From positions 9,334,501 to 9,398,500 of the forward strand of contig NC_068980.1 in the NCBI RefSeq assembly GCF_016808095.1: 64,000 bases of DNA, written 5' to 3'. A model generated the notes under the pieces. The model made no database searches and was not told the DNA's origin. It was given only the letters and a program-made list of their open reading frames with translations. Source of the DNA: Vigna angularis. Its lineage: Eukaryota > Streptophyta > Magnoliopsida > Fabales > Fabaceae. A program made the translations under genes and the position numbers. The stretch's first letter is position 1. Each line of letters starts with the position of its first letter. Positions 45,663-57,672 of the stretch are shown piece by piece.

Positions 45663-46494
45663 TCACATAATGACACAAGCGTGAGGATTGTCATCACTAA
45701 AAGTAGCACCAGTTTGATGGCCAAAGATGGAAGATTGTGAGGGATAGTTGTAATAGCTTGGATCACTGCTATCATAGCCATGTTTGTAATAGTTATAAGA
45801 TGAGGAAGGTTGAGAAGCATAATAGGTGAGAGGGCCATTGCAATGGTGCTGCTGAAAATATTGGTTTTGAGACTCTGTTGTGTATGGAAGTTGCCATAAC
45901 TCAGCCCTGCAACCAGTTTTTCGAACAGTTTTCAGAACCTTCTTCTGCTCAGCATAGCCATTCACAGTCACCTTTTGCAGTTTCATATCTATTTCAATGC
46001 CATCCACCCCTTAACAAAACCACACATGAATTTAGAACCACCAAAAAAAAAATCCATGAATTGAGTCATCAGTTCATTGATCTAGAAACTGTGTAAATTA
46101 CTGGTGTGGTGACAGTCTTTTTCTGCATCACTAGTTAAATTTGTGAATAAAATATACAACTTGCAAAAGCCACTTTTATACAAGAAACTTTATCAATTTC
46201 AATATTAGAAAAAGTGTTCCTAGCTTTCTTTTCTTTATATATGTGTGTGTACCTTTAAGTTTTTGTAGTGCTTCTTTCACTTTGTTTTCACATCCAGGGC
46301 AATCCATGTGTACTCTCATCTCTATGATCTGAAGATAGAGACAAAAAGAGATCATCAGACAGAAATATGAAACAAGTTGACTGATAAAAGTAATGGAGAA
46401 ACTGAGATAAAAGAAAAAGGAAAAAAACAGTGGTTGATTTGAATCTTCATGTTTCCAAAGGAAGAAAAAGTAAAGTGACAGTGCTCACCGTCAT
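45663..46494 (-). CDS. Heavy metal-associated isoprenylated plant protein (HIPP)
   Basis: Three exons: 46494-46489 (only Met-Thr), 46328-46253 and 46009-45663, giving 142 residues. An HMA domain fills about residues 3-68, with the metal-binding motif MDCPGC (Cys11 and Cys14) and the usual betaalphabeta pattern ending KTVRKTGCRAELW. A Tyr/Ser/Gln-rich linker follows (YYASQPSSSYNYYKHGYDSS). The protein ends CVIM, a CaaX box predicted to be farnesylated. Together these define the HIPP family, which binds copper, zinc or cadmium at membranes or in the nucleus. It carries one HMA domain. The 6-nt first coding exon was chosen because it has a clean donor (GGTGAGC), restores the ATG and keeps phase. 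The family is certain; the specific member and the metal are unknown. Confidence 0.92.
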
Positions 46495-46613
46495 GTTGCT
46501 ACTGGTGAGGTAGAATCTCTTGGATGATATTGATGTATCTTTTGGTGAAGGTTCAGGAAATGAAATCCAATAATATTATTGAGTGTGCCTCTAGCTAGGT
46601 AGCAAAATATGTG

Positions 46614-46622
46614 TATATATAA
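46614..46622 (-). promoter_or_regulatory. TATA box of the HIPP gene
   Basis: TTATATATA on the - strand, about 120 bp upstream of the start codon. Confidence 0.5.
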
Positions 46623-47436
46623 GGGAAGATAATTGTATGGCATGGTGCCTCATCTTTGCTTGTTATTTGTTTAGTTATATAAAATATATATTTTCTGCTA
46701 CTGTTACACCGACCTTTAATTGTTGGTCTTAATTTTGGAGAACTGAGATTCAAAACTGAAGCAAAGGGCAAATGCATGTTGCTGTATTCATGGCGCAGCT
46801 ACCTCAATTTCACGTGCATTAGAATAATGCCACTGCAATGAATCATGCATGTAGATCCAGTTCAATTCAACGAGGGTGTTTGACTTTGTGTTTCTATTGC
46901 TAGCCTGTCTCCCATTCCCTTTATTAACACACAAGAAGACATTTCTTACTGATGCAGTTTATCAGTTTTTCTTTTCCATACAAAGCACTATAATTATTTT
47001 TTTTTCCTCAATCTAATTCAAACATTGTGTTTTTAAACTCCACCTTTTATGTTACTACTTTATCAAAGTTAAACTGTACTATAAAATCGTTCTTGAAAAC
47101 ATGCAAGCAAAGGAATGTTTTAAAACAAACCCCACTTATAATTCTGTGTACAAAACCAAACTCCAAAAGCATGTCAAAAATAGATGAAAAGTTGCATAAT
47201 ATAATTCAAGAATTGCAAGAGATCAAAGGATGAGAAGAGTTCTCATAAGACCTTGACCAAAACCTTGTTTTATTGTATCGTAATATAATATCTTATCATA
47301 TCAAGAACAACATAGTGACAGTTATTTGATATTAGTGCAAACCTCTGGTAGACATAGTATATTAGGTTACAGTGCTGTTATGGATGCCACAACACACATA
47401 CATACTAAGCAAAACACACCCCAGTGACATGGAAGC
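46623..47436. other. Region between HIPP and PEPC genes
   Basis: Holds the HIPP promoter and the probable 3' UTR of PEPC (both on the - strand). No additional gene seen. Confidence 0.5.
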
Positions 47437-50400
47437 TTAACCGGTGTTCTGCATGCCAGCAGCAATACCCTTCATGGTCAAAATAAGGGTGTCTTCAAGG
47501 CCAGGTGCATACTCGCTTTTGGGGTTAAGTTTAACAAGCTCTGCTGCAGGCTTGCTTGATTCCATGTAGTCCTTTGACAAGTGTGGCCTCAGCTTCACAT
47601 GGTAGTCAGGATCACGAATTCTCTTCAATGTGTAGGCTTGCAGCACATTCAGGGTTGTGATGTATGAGTCACGAAGTCGAAGTCTTTGCTTCAAGTAGGG
47701 GTCCCCTTCAAGAAGATCCTTGTGCCCAGCAACCTAAAATAAACAAGATTTATTAGGCCTGAACTAGGCAAGGAATATAACATTAACGATACATAGATAT
47801 AAGGAGAAAAAGTTGGTTCTTTCCTAATAGGTTCTATTGATGCTGATGCTATTATAACAGCTTCATGTTGTGTTTTTTGTACATATTATGACAACTAGTA
47901 AATGCTAATCAAAATTACCTGGAGGAGAAAGTTCTTGGTTTCTTCGTATTTAGCCCTTAAGCTCTCTCCAAATGGACGTAGCTCTTCTGGCACTAGGAGT
48001 TTATCAAATAGGGCTGCAATCCCAGGGTCTCCCTTGGCAAACACCATCTCAACCAAGTCAAGGGTGACCCTGAAGAAAGGCCATTGGTTGTACATATCCT
48101 GAAGCATTTGCAGATTCTTTGGATCTTTCTCAACAACATGCTTAAATGCTGCCCCAAAACCAAGCCACACTGGCAAATGAAACCTTGTTTGTGTCCATGC
48201 AAAAATCCAAGGAATAGCACGTAGCGATTCAATTCCTCCGCTTGGCTTTCTCTTTGATGGACGACTGCCAATGTTCATTCTTCCATACTCCAACTCAGGA
48301 GTTGCCTGCAGTGCATAATATTCATAAAGATTACAGGAATCATAGGAAAGGAATTGCAAGTTTATAACCAAATTATCGCTTTGGTTCAAGAAAAACAGTA
48401 ACCTACTAGATTTTTCCAAAGGGTATCTTCTAAACAAAGGTTAACCACTAAAGACTGAGTACTAGCAGCACTTACACGTCTGAAATATTCAACAAAACGA
48501 GGCTCTCTGAAAACAACAGAGCGATACTCCTGAGTGGCAATGACAGCCATCTCATCCATGAGAGCGCGCCATGCAGGTTTTGGTGACACAGGAGGATGCA
48601 TGCCATGCTCAAGCGTGGCTGCAGTGAACCTTTGAAGTGTCCTAAAGCACAAATGCTCCTCTCCAAAAGACTGTTCAATGACTTCACCCTGAACCGTTAC
48701 CCGAAGTGAGCCATGAATGGTGTCTGGTGGCTGAGACAAAATAGCAAGATGAGTTGGTCCTCCTCCTCTTCCAACAGTCCCTCCTCTCCCATGAAACATT
48801 GTAAGCTTCACACCAAACTCCTTAGCAACCTTCACGAGTTCCTCTTGAGCCTTGTAAAGGGCCCAAGCAGCTGAAAGACGGCCAGCATCTTTTCCTGAGT
48901 CTGAGTACCCTATCATAACTTCTTGCTTCCCATTGATGCGGTCTCTGTACCAATCTATGGAGAAAAGTCGGGCCACGGAAGCCGGAGCAGCCTCAAGATC
49001 AGCAAGCTTTTCAAAAAGTGGCACCACCCTCAGTGGCTCCTTCACATGGCACTCACGTTGCAAAAGCTCCACCGCAAGCACATCAGATGGGGCTGTGGCC
49101 ATTGATATGATGTAGGCACCAAAGTTGTCTTTAGGTAGCTCTGAAATGACATGGAAGGTTTCCAAAACATCAGTGATTTCTTCTGTTTTGGGAAGGTCAT
49201 GGCCAAAGAGAGGGCGTTTTCCTCTGAGTTCAGACAAGAGCCACTCCTGCCTCTTTTCCTCAGACCACTCTCGGTATGATCCAATTTCTAAGTGTTTTGT
49301 GATTGCATCCATTACATCAGTGTGCCTATCTGACTCTTGACGGATGTCAAGCCTCACAAGTGAGAGTCCAAATGTGGAAACTTGCCGCAGGAAATCAAGG
49401 AGGCTTCCATCTGCTATTGGTCTGTCACCACATGCACAGAGTGATCTATAGCATAGTTCAAGAGGCTCCAGGAACTACAAGAGAAAATTGGAGGTTAGAG
49501 AGTTTCCACGAGAAATTAATCATCCTTTTGCTAGTTAAGGAATATTATCAATAAGAAAGCAAATAATCATGTCAGTGGAAGGTAATTTTCTTCTAAGAGC
49601 AAGATTTTGATTTATCTTTTAACAATTTATAGAACATTGATGGGAATTATACCTGCTCAACATTAGTGAAGGTTGTCTCCTCTGGGATATCAGAGGTCCC
49701 ATTGGCTAGTAACTGGCGAGCACGTTCACGTGTGTTATAGAGCTTGTCTCTGACATCACCAAGAATAACACGATATGGCTCATTTGGAGGAATCTGTTTC
49801 CAAAACTCTGCATCAATTAAGAATTCACTACATTACATCAATACCACAATTGAATTTGTTCAGTTCAAACTTAAATGTGCAATTCAGAACAAAATAATAC
49901 ATACCAATGTAATGTTTTGCATCTCTCTTTGAGGACCTATGGAGTTCATGAGCACGAACACGGAGCTCGTCAGTGCAACGCCACATAGACAGCTGCAATA
50001 GCAGACAAAAAGCACTAAGAGTCACTTTCGAAAAGCTTAATGATAAAAAATTACCAGAAAAATTGATACCTCAAACATGAGATCCTCTATCTGAGAGAAG
50101 TACATATTAGCAGCCATCATTCTAGCCAGCAAACACACATCCCTTGTAACTTCAGGGGTTACTCTTGGATTACCTACAGTGTAAATTAGACTTATGTAAG
50201 ACAGAAAGTAATAAGGCAGTGTCTAATATTGAAGGTGAAACTCAAAAGTATACAGTGGAAACGAATGAAGAAAATACAAAGCATCAATGATTTGAAACAA
50301 ATATTTCTTAAACCAGTACCATATGATATTTGGGACTGTAAAATCTGTTTTAAAGTGCGTGTTTTTTTCATTAGTTTCTTTGTTATGAAAGAGAAATATA

Positions 50401-52412
50401 CCATCACGATCTCCTCCCATCCAAGAAGAGAACTGAATAACAGGGGCATTATATGGGACACGTTCGTTTATTCCAATGTTCTTCAGAGCTGTATCAACCC
50501 GGCGCAGAAACTTTGGTACACCTTTCCAAATTGTCTCATGAAAGTAGCTCATTCCTGCCCTCATCTCATCTTGTGGTGTAGGAGGAGTCCTTCGAATTTC
50601 ATCTGTGCGAAATGCAGCTTGAATCTACACATGGGAAAAACATCATTAGGCTCTAGCTTCGCCATGTATAATTCTAAAAGTAAATCTGTGTTCGAATATA
50701 AAGAACAATGGAAAATTGGCAACAGAAGTTTTATCTGGTTGAAAATAAGAGAAGGGAAAATCAAATATGGAATCATTCAATGCAAACCATAGGCATGCAA
50801 CATATATAATTCAGACTACTTTATCCTAAGCAAAGAAAATAATATCAATTATCAAATAAATCATTTGGCCATGGTGTCTGAGGTCCACTGTATTTATGTA
50901 TGTTTACAAGAAATATCATCCTCAATCATGATTATAAATCACTAGAAAGTATAGGAAAAGTATCAATCTATTTAGAATCATGAGGATGTGAAGCCTGTGA
51001 TTGAAAGTGGTTCATTATACATGAAATGAAAATACACCTCTCTTTGTAAAGCCTCATCAAGTTCCTGCTTATCATCTGGTGTTATGTCTTTGGCATATAA
51101 TTGTGTCAAACAATTCCTTATCCTGAAAACAAGACAATGATCACCAACGGATATATTCAATCTCAAAGCAGAAATTTTTACAATGCTAGAAATAGTGTAT
51201 TACGTATGATAAATGTAACAAATTGATAAATGCAACAATGAATCAACTATGATAAATGCAACTAAGTATGAGTTGAAGTAACAGATATACCTTCCATGCT
51301 TTTGCAGCAAAGATCTGCGAACAGACTGAGTAGGATGAGCAGTTAGGACCAAATCCACAGTTTGGTTCTTCAGAGCATCAAAGACTTCCTGGGGGGTCTT
51401 CTTCAGTTGAGCCACAAGCTTCTTCAAGGTCTCTTCAATGTCTGACTCTGTCATGGCAGAGTTCTCATCCGCAAAATCACCCTTCTTCAATAACTTGATC
51501 CTTCTTCGGTAAGCAATTTGAACTTCTTCTGCCAAGTTGGCCAAATTGAGCATGTGAGAAAATGATTTGGCAATAACAATTGAATCCCCAGCATCAAGAC
51601 CAGTCAGCATATTCCCAAGTTCCTCCAACTTTTCAGGACGATGCTCCCCTTCGTATTCAGCTGACAGCTCATAACAATCTTGAACCTATCAGACCACAAA
51701 CTCTTAGCCACAAGTTCAGATATGTACATAACTTGAGGCAAAAAAGCAAATATGCTAATGAATTGGCATTGAAATTACTTAAACATGAATTTATATTTCA
51801 TAAAAAACTAAAACTTTTAGCACATAGAGAATCAACATGGGAAGAGAAACAGAAAACAAATGCAGGATCCATTACTAATGTAAAAGTTATAACAAACTAA
51901 AGTAAGGAGTGTGAAAATTTATTATATGCAACTTTGATGAAATTGTACACTTGTAAGAAGAAGCCAGAGGTGCTAGTGTAACACGAGGTTATATATGACC
52001 AAAAGAATAACTCTTGCAGACAGAGAATCAACATGAGAAGAGACACACAAATGAAACAAAAAACTAAGTTGAGCAGTTTGAAAATTATAATATCAAGCAA
52101 TTTATGAAATTATAAAGCAAACCGGTTTATAACACCAAAAGGAGTTCTTCAGTGCAAAAAAATGAAATGGGGTTTCATAAATCCATGAAGTTGGGCTAAA
52201 AAACTCATCTTTTTAAAACACAACAGGAGAATTGACATTACCGTTTGTCTGATATCTTCACCATGCAAATCCTGAAGAATGTCAAGGAAACGGTCCAACA
52301 AAAGAGCATCATACTCAACCAGTTTGTCATCATCAGAGACCTTACGTGGTGCCAGCAACCTCAACTGAGCATCAATCGAGGCCATCTTCTCAATGTTACG
52401 GGCAGCCATCAT
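47437..52412 (-). CDS. Phosphoenolpyruvate carboxylase, plant type, C3 form
   Basis: Ten coding exons: 52412-52242, 51685-51291, 51122-51038, 50624-50402, 50173-50070, 49992-49905, 49807-49653, 49474-48476, 48305-47919 and 47733-47437. Phases close perfectly and give 967 residues, the usual plant length. It catalyses PEP + HCO3- to oxaloacetate + phosphate in the cytosol, feeding the TCA cycle, malate supply and nitrogen assimilation. Visible signatures are the N-terminal regulatory phosphorylation site [10 protein letters not shown] (Ser near residue 12), [13 protein letters not shown] with the catalytic His near 174, [24 protein letters not shown], and the C-terminal QNTG. The C4-determinant position in [17 protein letters not shown] is Ala, so this is a C3-type, non-photosynthetic isoform. 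Two adjacent ATGs open the frame; the first is used. The TATA box lies about 340 bp upstream. Confidence 0.97.
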
Positions 52413-52752
52413 CTAGGTACCTTCTTTGTTCCTCACTCTTGACAGAACCAGAAGCTGGCAACACTTGTGCTATGACACTCTCACCAGAGCAAGACTTGAA
52501 TTTTGAAGCAAGAAAGGTTGGAAACAGAGAAATGAGAGGGTGTGAGAGGAAAATCCCGTGAGAACAGAGATGAAAGATTTTGTAGGTTGAAAGATAATAG
52601 GGTCCTTATGATCTCTGCACGAGAAAGTACAGAGAAAAGCGAACACTGAACAACCTTCAACCACAACAATAACTGATAACTAGCGCCAGATATCACGGAG
52701 AATAGAAAGAGAGAGACTTCATGTGAAGCAAAAAAGACTTGTCAGAGTCTCA

Positions 52753-52760
52753 TTTTATAG
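52753..52760 (-). promoter_or_regulatory. TATA box of the PEPC gene
   Basis: CTATAAAA on the - strand. It predicts a transcription start near 52725 and a 5' leader of about 310 bases. Confidence 0.6.
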
Positions 52761-54179
52761 ACTCTCGCTACTGTAAAAATACATAGAAACAGAGATTCAT
52801 AAGATAAGATAACGTACTTGTTAACCAGAAACATAACTCAGTTTCTTGAACATTTTATCCAAATATTTGATTTTGAATCATGTTTTCTGAAAAAAAAAAT
52901 TCTTAATTGATTTATATAATTTAAAAGGAAACTAGTCTGCAGATAAAAACATTTAGATGAAAATTAATATTTGTTCTGTTTAGTCTAATCTAATCATTGT
53001 AAGGATAAATTTACTTGGCTGAAAAAATTAATGTAATCATTGTAAGATTACTTCATCTGGTCTTTCTAGTTACCATTTAATAGGACTTTATTATCAATAA
53101 AGTATTTCTAAATGAATCTAACTGATAGATATGAGAATATATCAAGTGATTTGTCTGATATTTATGATGTGACCCCTGATTTCAGCCTATTTATTAAACA
53201 AAGTTTGCAATTATGTTAAAATTTATCAAATTAAAAAGAAGTTAAGTTTCAAATTATGCTAAAACGTTTATGCTACTTTTTTCTTAAATAAATAAACTTA
53301 TTTTACATCATTTATTTAAATAAACTCAGTTCCACTTTATTTTCTTTTTCTTTTTATTTAATAAAAATTGAAAAAATTATGTGAAAATTCAGTTTCTGAA
53401 GTCGAATTCTGATTTCTTGATGCAAAAATGGATATTTAGTTTTTTAGGAGTTTGAATTTGATTTCTTGATGATCAAATTTTCAAGGCGTGAACATTTGGA
53501 TTGAAGTGGGAGTGTAAAAGGGACAAAAAAAACTAGAAAGGAAAAGAAAGGAGAAGAAAAAAAGTAGAAAAATATATTGTTTAGATTAAAGAAAAATAAA
53601 TAGATTTGAGTGAAAAAAGTATAGTATATAATTCTAAAAAATATATATTTTGTCATATATATTAATTATTATTTTATTATAATAAAAAAAGTGTAAATAT
53701 TAAAAAACAATTGACGACATAATCAATTATATATTATAATTGATTATTTATATACAAAGACATAATCGATTATGCATGCTATCATTCATAATCAATTTCG
53801 TCTACAACATAATTAATTATACATTATAACATAATAGATTATAATTACAATACATTCATTCTTTTTATGTATATAAAAAAAGTCTTTTTTTCTCAATATT
53901 TGTGATTTTTTAATAATTATGTGTCTCAAATTTTCAACTTTCACTATAAATTTCTACCTTCTTTCTTTTCGTCGTTAAATCCAAATCCAAATACGTGGTG
54001 ATTAGATATAGTCTAAAAATTAAAATATAAATAAGTTTATTTATATGAATTTCTTTTAAAAACAAAAGTTGACATTTATGTTCTGTTTATTTATAATGGT
54101 TCAATGATATGCATACAAATAATAAATGAAAGTGTGGATAAATTAAAATTATTAACGGTTTATTGATGGTTAAACTTGG
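52761..54179. other. PEPC upstream region and AT-rich DNA
   Basis: No gene. At 53700-53840 there is a cluster of TAATCAATTAT / TAATCGATTAT palindromes, like those in the Copia LTR but without other LTR sequence. Confidence 0.45.
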
Positions 54180-54920
54180 TCAATAAATTTTATTGATAGA
54201 TTTTTTAATTTTTTTATAAATTTTATTGACAGATTTTTAATCATCGATAATTATTGATAAAAAAATTTGTTGGTAAATTTGTCGATAATTATTGACGAAA
54301 AAATATTCATCAATAAATTTGTAAGTAATTATCGACGAAAAAATTCTTTGGTAAAATTCATCCGTAATTATAGATGGAACAATCCATCGGTAATTATCGA
54401 CAGAAAAAATCGTCAATATTATCGACAAAAAAATTCGTCGGTAAATAACGCGATTTGGTTTATCTTCTTTTTCACTCTCCTTCTTCTTCTTTCTTTCATC
54501 GTGGGCGTCCCCAAAGCGGTGGGGATCGCGAAGTCTTCTTCTTCGAAGCAACCTGCGACGTTGGACGATGGTTCAAATCTGGCTGTGTCTTGCGCAAAAT
54601 GAAGAAGACGTGCGAGAGAGAGAATAAATAATCCTGTTTCGCTCCTTTAATCGACAGATTACTAATGGGAAAATTCGTCGGTAAGTGAAATATGTATTAC
54701 CAACAGATTTTACTGACGGAAAAATTTGTAGATAAATTAAATATGTATTATCGATGGATTTTCCGATAGATTTTTTCGTCGATAATGATTCTGTCAACAA
54801 AATTCGTCGGTAAAGAAATTTTCCAAATCAATCGATAAAATTCGTCGATAATTTTTATTTACCAATGGATATATTTCTGTCAGTAAAATTTCATCGATAA
54901 TTTAAAGAACTTTTGTAGTG
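54180..54920. mobile_element. CACTA-like (En/Spm) non-autonomous element, left end degraded
   Basis: The right end reads, on the - strand, CACTACAAAAGTTC, the CACTA superfamily terminus. The sequence inside both flanks is full of short sub-terminal repeats of the kind GACGAAAAAATTCGTCGGTAA in several variants (54240-54450 and 54645-54900), also typical of CACTA elements. Between them is a GC-richer stretch of about 170 bp with no clear coding content. A matching left CACTA terminus was not found. Confidence 0.55.
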
Positions 54921-56277
54921 ATAATTTACAAAGTCACAAACAATAATGAAACAAAATTAAAATCAAGTGTTAGAAAATTATAAAAAATAACAAAGGAAAA
55001 AGAACCACACATAGAAAATAATGTATAGTTTGACTAAAGTATTAATACACTTTAATATACTCTTTTAGTAAAATACTAAACCTACAAGATCCTGATTATA
55101 AAGCAAAATATATCACAACTGACACACATGTATTTAAAATCATTTTAATCAAGTCTATATATATAAAAAATTATTCACAAATAGATGTCATTTTGAATAA
55201 TTATCTGTCCTTTTTCTAAAGAAAATTGAATCAATTTTGACTCTCATTCTTTGTGAAATGATCACCTAAGTGGTATGCTTTGTTATTTGAACAACTTGCA
55301 TGATGCTTGAGCATCAAAATATAAAAAGAGAAAAAAAATGATATGATTTCTTTATGGCACAAATTATCACTTAGTCACTTTAGTGATGAAAACCATTTCT
55401 TAAGTGATCATGTGGACACTTGAAGGATGAACATCTTCAACAACTAGAGTATCTAGTTTAGGTTTAGATTTATATGTCATTAATATTTCAACCTTAAGTC
55501 CATTGAGATAACATTGTTAAGGTCAATTAACACATTTGAAGTATTGTCCGCTTTAGAGTTTGGAGTTTTATCCTTAGAATGTACTTTGGAGGATAAGGGA
55601 ATGAATGTATATTTCAATTGTCATTGGTCCTAACTCATGAGTTTTGTAGGACTATTAAACATATTAGAACAAACCCCAACAAGGTTTAGTGTTTGGATTA
55701 AAGAGTGAATTTGAGATGGTGGAAAAAGAAGGGAATGAAGGAAAAAAATAGTGGAAAGTGAAGTTGTTTCGATTAAGAGAAAGAGTGAAAAGTGAAAAGA
55801 AAGTTTGAAAATAATTTGATTGATATTTTTATGTAATTATTTTTGTGATATGGAAATGCATGAGATGTGAGGCCAAATAGAATTAGAACTTATGTCATAC
55901 TTTACTCAGAGGTGTGTGGGGTCATCATATAAAACCAAGGCTCATGACATAATCTACTAGAAGGCATGTGAGACCGAGTAGAGTTAGGACATTATGTTAT
56001 AATCTACTGAAAATTGTTATTGATTATATGTGTGTGTGTGTCATATTCACGTAAAGAAAGATATTTAAGTGGTGAGAGTAGAAATAGGTTCCTGTGATCT
56101 AATTTTCGATATGAAAAAAGATTAAGCTTGATAGGTCATAAGGAATTTATCTTGTTATATAAGTTAATGACTGAATTCCTAAGATATGAGGTTTAGTAGA
56201 GTCAAGGCTGCCATAAACTACGAGAGGTCATATGGCAAGTGCAAAATTGTTTAGTTTAATTTTTATAAATAAAATGT
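54921..56277. other. AT-rich DNA with a degenerate 50-60-bp repeat
   Basis: No gene. At 55860-56235 phrases of the type 'GTGAG(G/A)CC(A/G)A(A/G)TAGA(A/G)TTA' followed by 'CATAATCTACT' recur at about 50-60 bp spacing, a loose tandem repeat of the kind found in LTRs. Confidence 0.4.
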
Positions 56278-56480
56278 ATGGTTAAACATGTTTTTGGTTA
56301 CTTAATTTTTTAGTAAAAATTGGAATTAGTCTCTCTTTGAAACTTTGATTTAATTTAGTTCCTTATCTTTAAAATTACGTGAATTTAGTCCTTTTATTCA
56401 AATTTTGTTAAGTTTATTTAAGGTTTCAAACGCGTTTCTCAACTAACATTGAAAAAAAAATTGTGTTAAACCGTACAAAA
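56278..56480. repeat. Fragment resembling a Mutator-like TIR
   Basis: The phrases TTAAACATGTTTTTGGTTAC, AATTTAGTTCCTTATC, AATTTAGTCCTTTT and GTTTCAAACGCGTTTC are laid out like the long TIRs of common legume DNA elements. No opposite end is seen in the window, so this is a truncated end cut by, or next to, the plastid insert. Confidence 0.35.
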
Positions 56481-56530
56481 AATATATTCTTGTAGTAAGC
56501 CATGTTCCTAGTAAAAAATATAATAAAATC

Positions 56531-57016
56531 ATGTTTCCTATTCTTTTCCCGATTCCCACTAGTAAAAGAGATATTCATTTCTTAAAATCTCTGATATACG
56601 TAAGCGGGAATAGAGGAAGGGACCGGCTTTATCTTAACGAGAGAAGGAGTAATAATAATGTTTATAATGCTACAGCAACAGGTATAGTAAAAAAAATAAT
56701 ACAAAAAGAAAAAGGGGTTACAAAATCACTATAGTAGTAGTAGATGCACTAGATGAGCATGAAGTGATTGATATCATACCGCTAGGACCATAACTTCTTC
56801 TTTCAGAAGGTAAATCTATCAAACTTGATCAATCATTGACAAGTAATCCTAATGTCGACAGATTTGGTCAGGGGGTGTGAAAATAGTACTCTAATAAGAT
56901 CCATTACGTGTTCAAGGTTTCTTGTTCTTTTTTACATCTATTATTTTAGCACAAATCTTTTTAGTTCTTAAGAAGAGACAATTTAAGAAGGTTCAATTAT
57001 TTGAAATGAATTTTTA
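56531..57016 (+). pseudogene. petA: petA (cytochrome f) C-terminal fragment of plastid origin
   Basis: The translation follows the last about 150 codons of plastid cytochrome f: [18 protein letters not shown] early on, then, after frameshifts, SIKLDQ and TSNPNV, the membrane anchor region ([15 protein letters not shown]), and EMNF before the stop at 57014-57016. In-frame stops and shifts make it non-functional. Cytochrome f belongs to the plastid b6f complex, and a nuclear copy of a fragment has no expected role. Confidence 0.88.
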
Positions 57017-57041
57017 ATTATATGTATTTATCAACATATTA

Positions 57042-57044
<3 letters not shown>

Positions 57045-57106
<62 letters not shown>
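57045..57106. repeat. (TA)n microsatellite within the plastid insert
   Basis: TA run of about 62 bp in the petA-psbJ spacer. Confidence 0.95.
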
Positions 57107-57110
<4 letters not shown>

Positions 57111-57497
57111 TAAATATGGAAAAGTTACTCTAAATAGATTCTTTGTTTTTTTTTCTTTTTTTTATTCTTATTCTTTCTTGTTTGTATTGAAATAGAAATA
57201 TTATAAAAAATATCAATAAAATAATATTTTTTAAACCCTTTTTGAAAAATCCTATATCTTAGTTTCTATTTTTTTCAACTTAGAATCTTTTTTATTAATC
57301 TTTTAATGTATATAATATGTAGCAAAAAGAGAGAGAATGAAATATAATTTTTTGAAACATAGGAAGAAATAGTCATTTATATGAAAAAATATTAGAAATC
57401 TTAAGAACTCAAAAGGAATCCACTTGCATTCGTCAAAGAAAGAGTGGATCCTTCTTTAGTTCTCATACTTTTATCTTAAAAACCCAAATAGAATACG

Positions 57498-57623
57498 ATT
57501 ACTGCAAAGATGAACTCAATCCAAAATATGAACAATAAAAAAAATATCAATTAAATCGATCACAGTAATACGAGTTACAACACCTATTATCCAAAGAGGA
57601 ATTCTTCCAGTAGTATCGGCCAT
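57498..57623 (-). pseudogene. psbJ: psbJ of plastid origin
   Basis: From the ATG at 57623 it reads [14 protein letters not shown], the unmistakable start of the photosystem II J subunit (40 residues). The later part carries substitutions and a frameshift before the end (FGLSSSL in another frame matches the original C-terminus). Confidence 0.9.
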
Positions 57624-57672
57624 TTATCCCATTTTCCTCTACATTTAATCATGTAGTCAGTCATGCTGAAGA

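Larger units (their letters stand above)
56528..57645. other. Chloroplast-derived nuclear insert, first part (petA 3' end to psbJ)
   Basis: The 3' part of petA reads forward, the petA-psbJ spacer follows, and psbJ reads backward, exactly as in plastid genomes. All genes are decayed. A (TA)n run of about 60 bp has grown in the spacer (57045-57106). The insert resumes at about 59820 with psbL. Confidence 0.88.

Noticed and set aside
49042..49340. ORFs on both strands within the large PEPC exon
   Set aside because: They are shadows of the PEPC coding frame in other phases.
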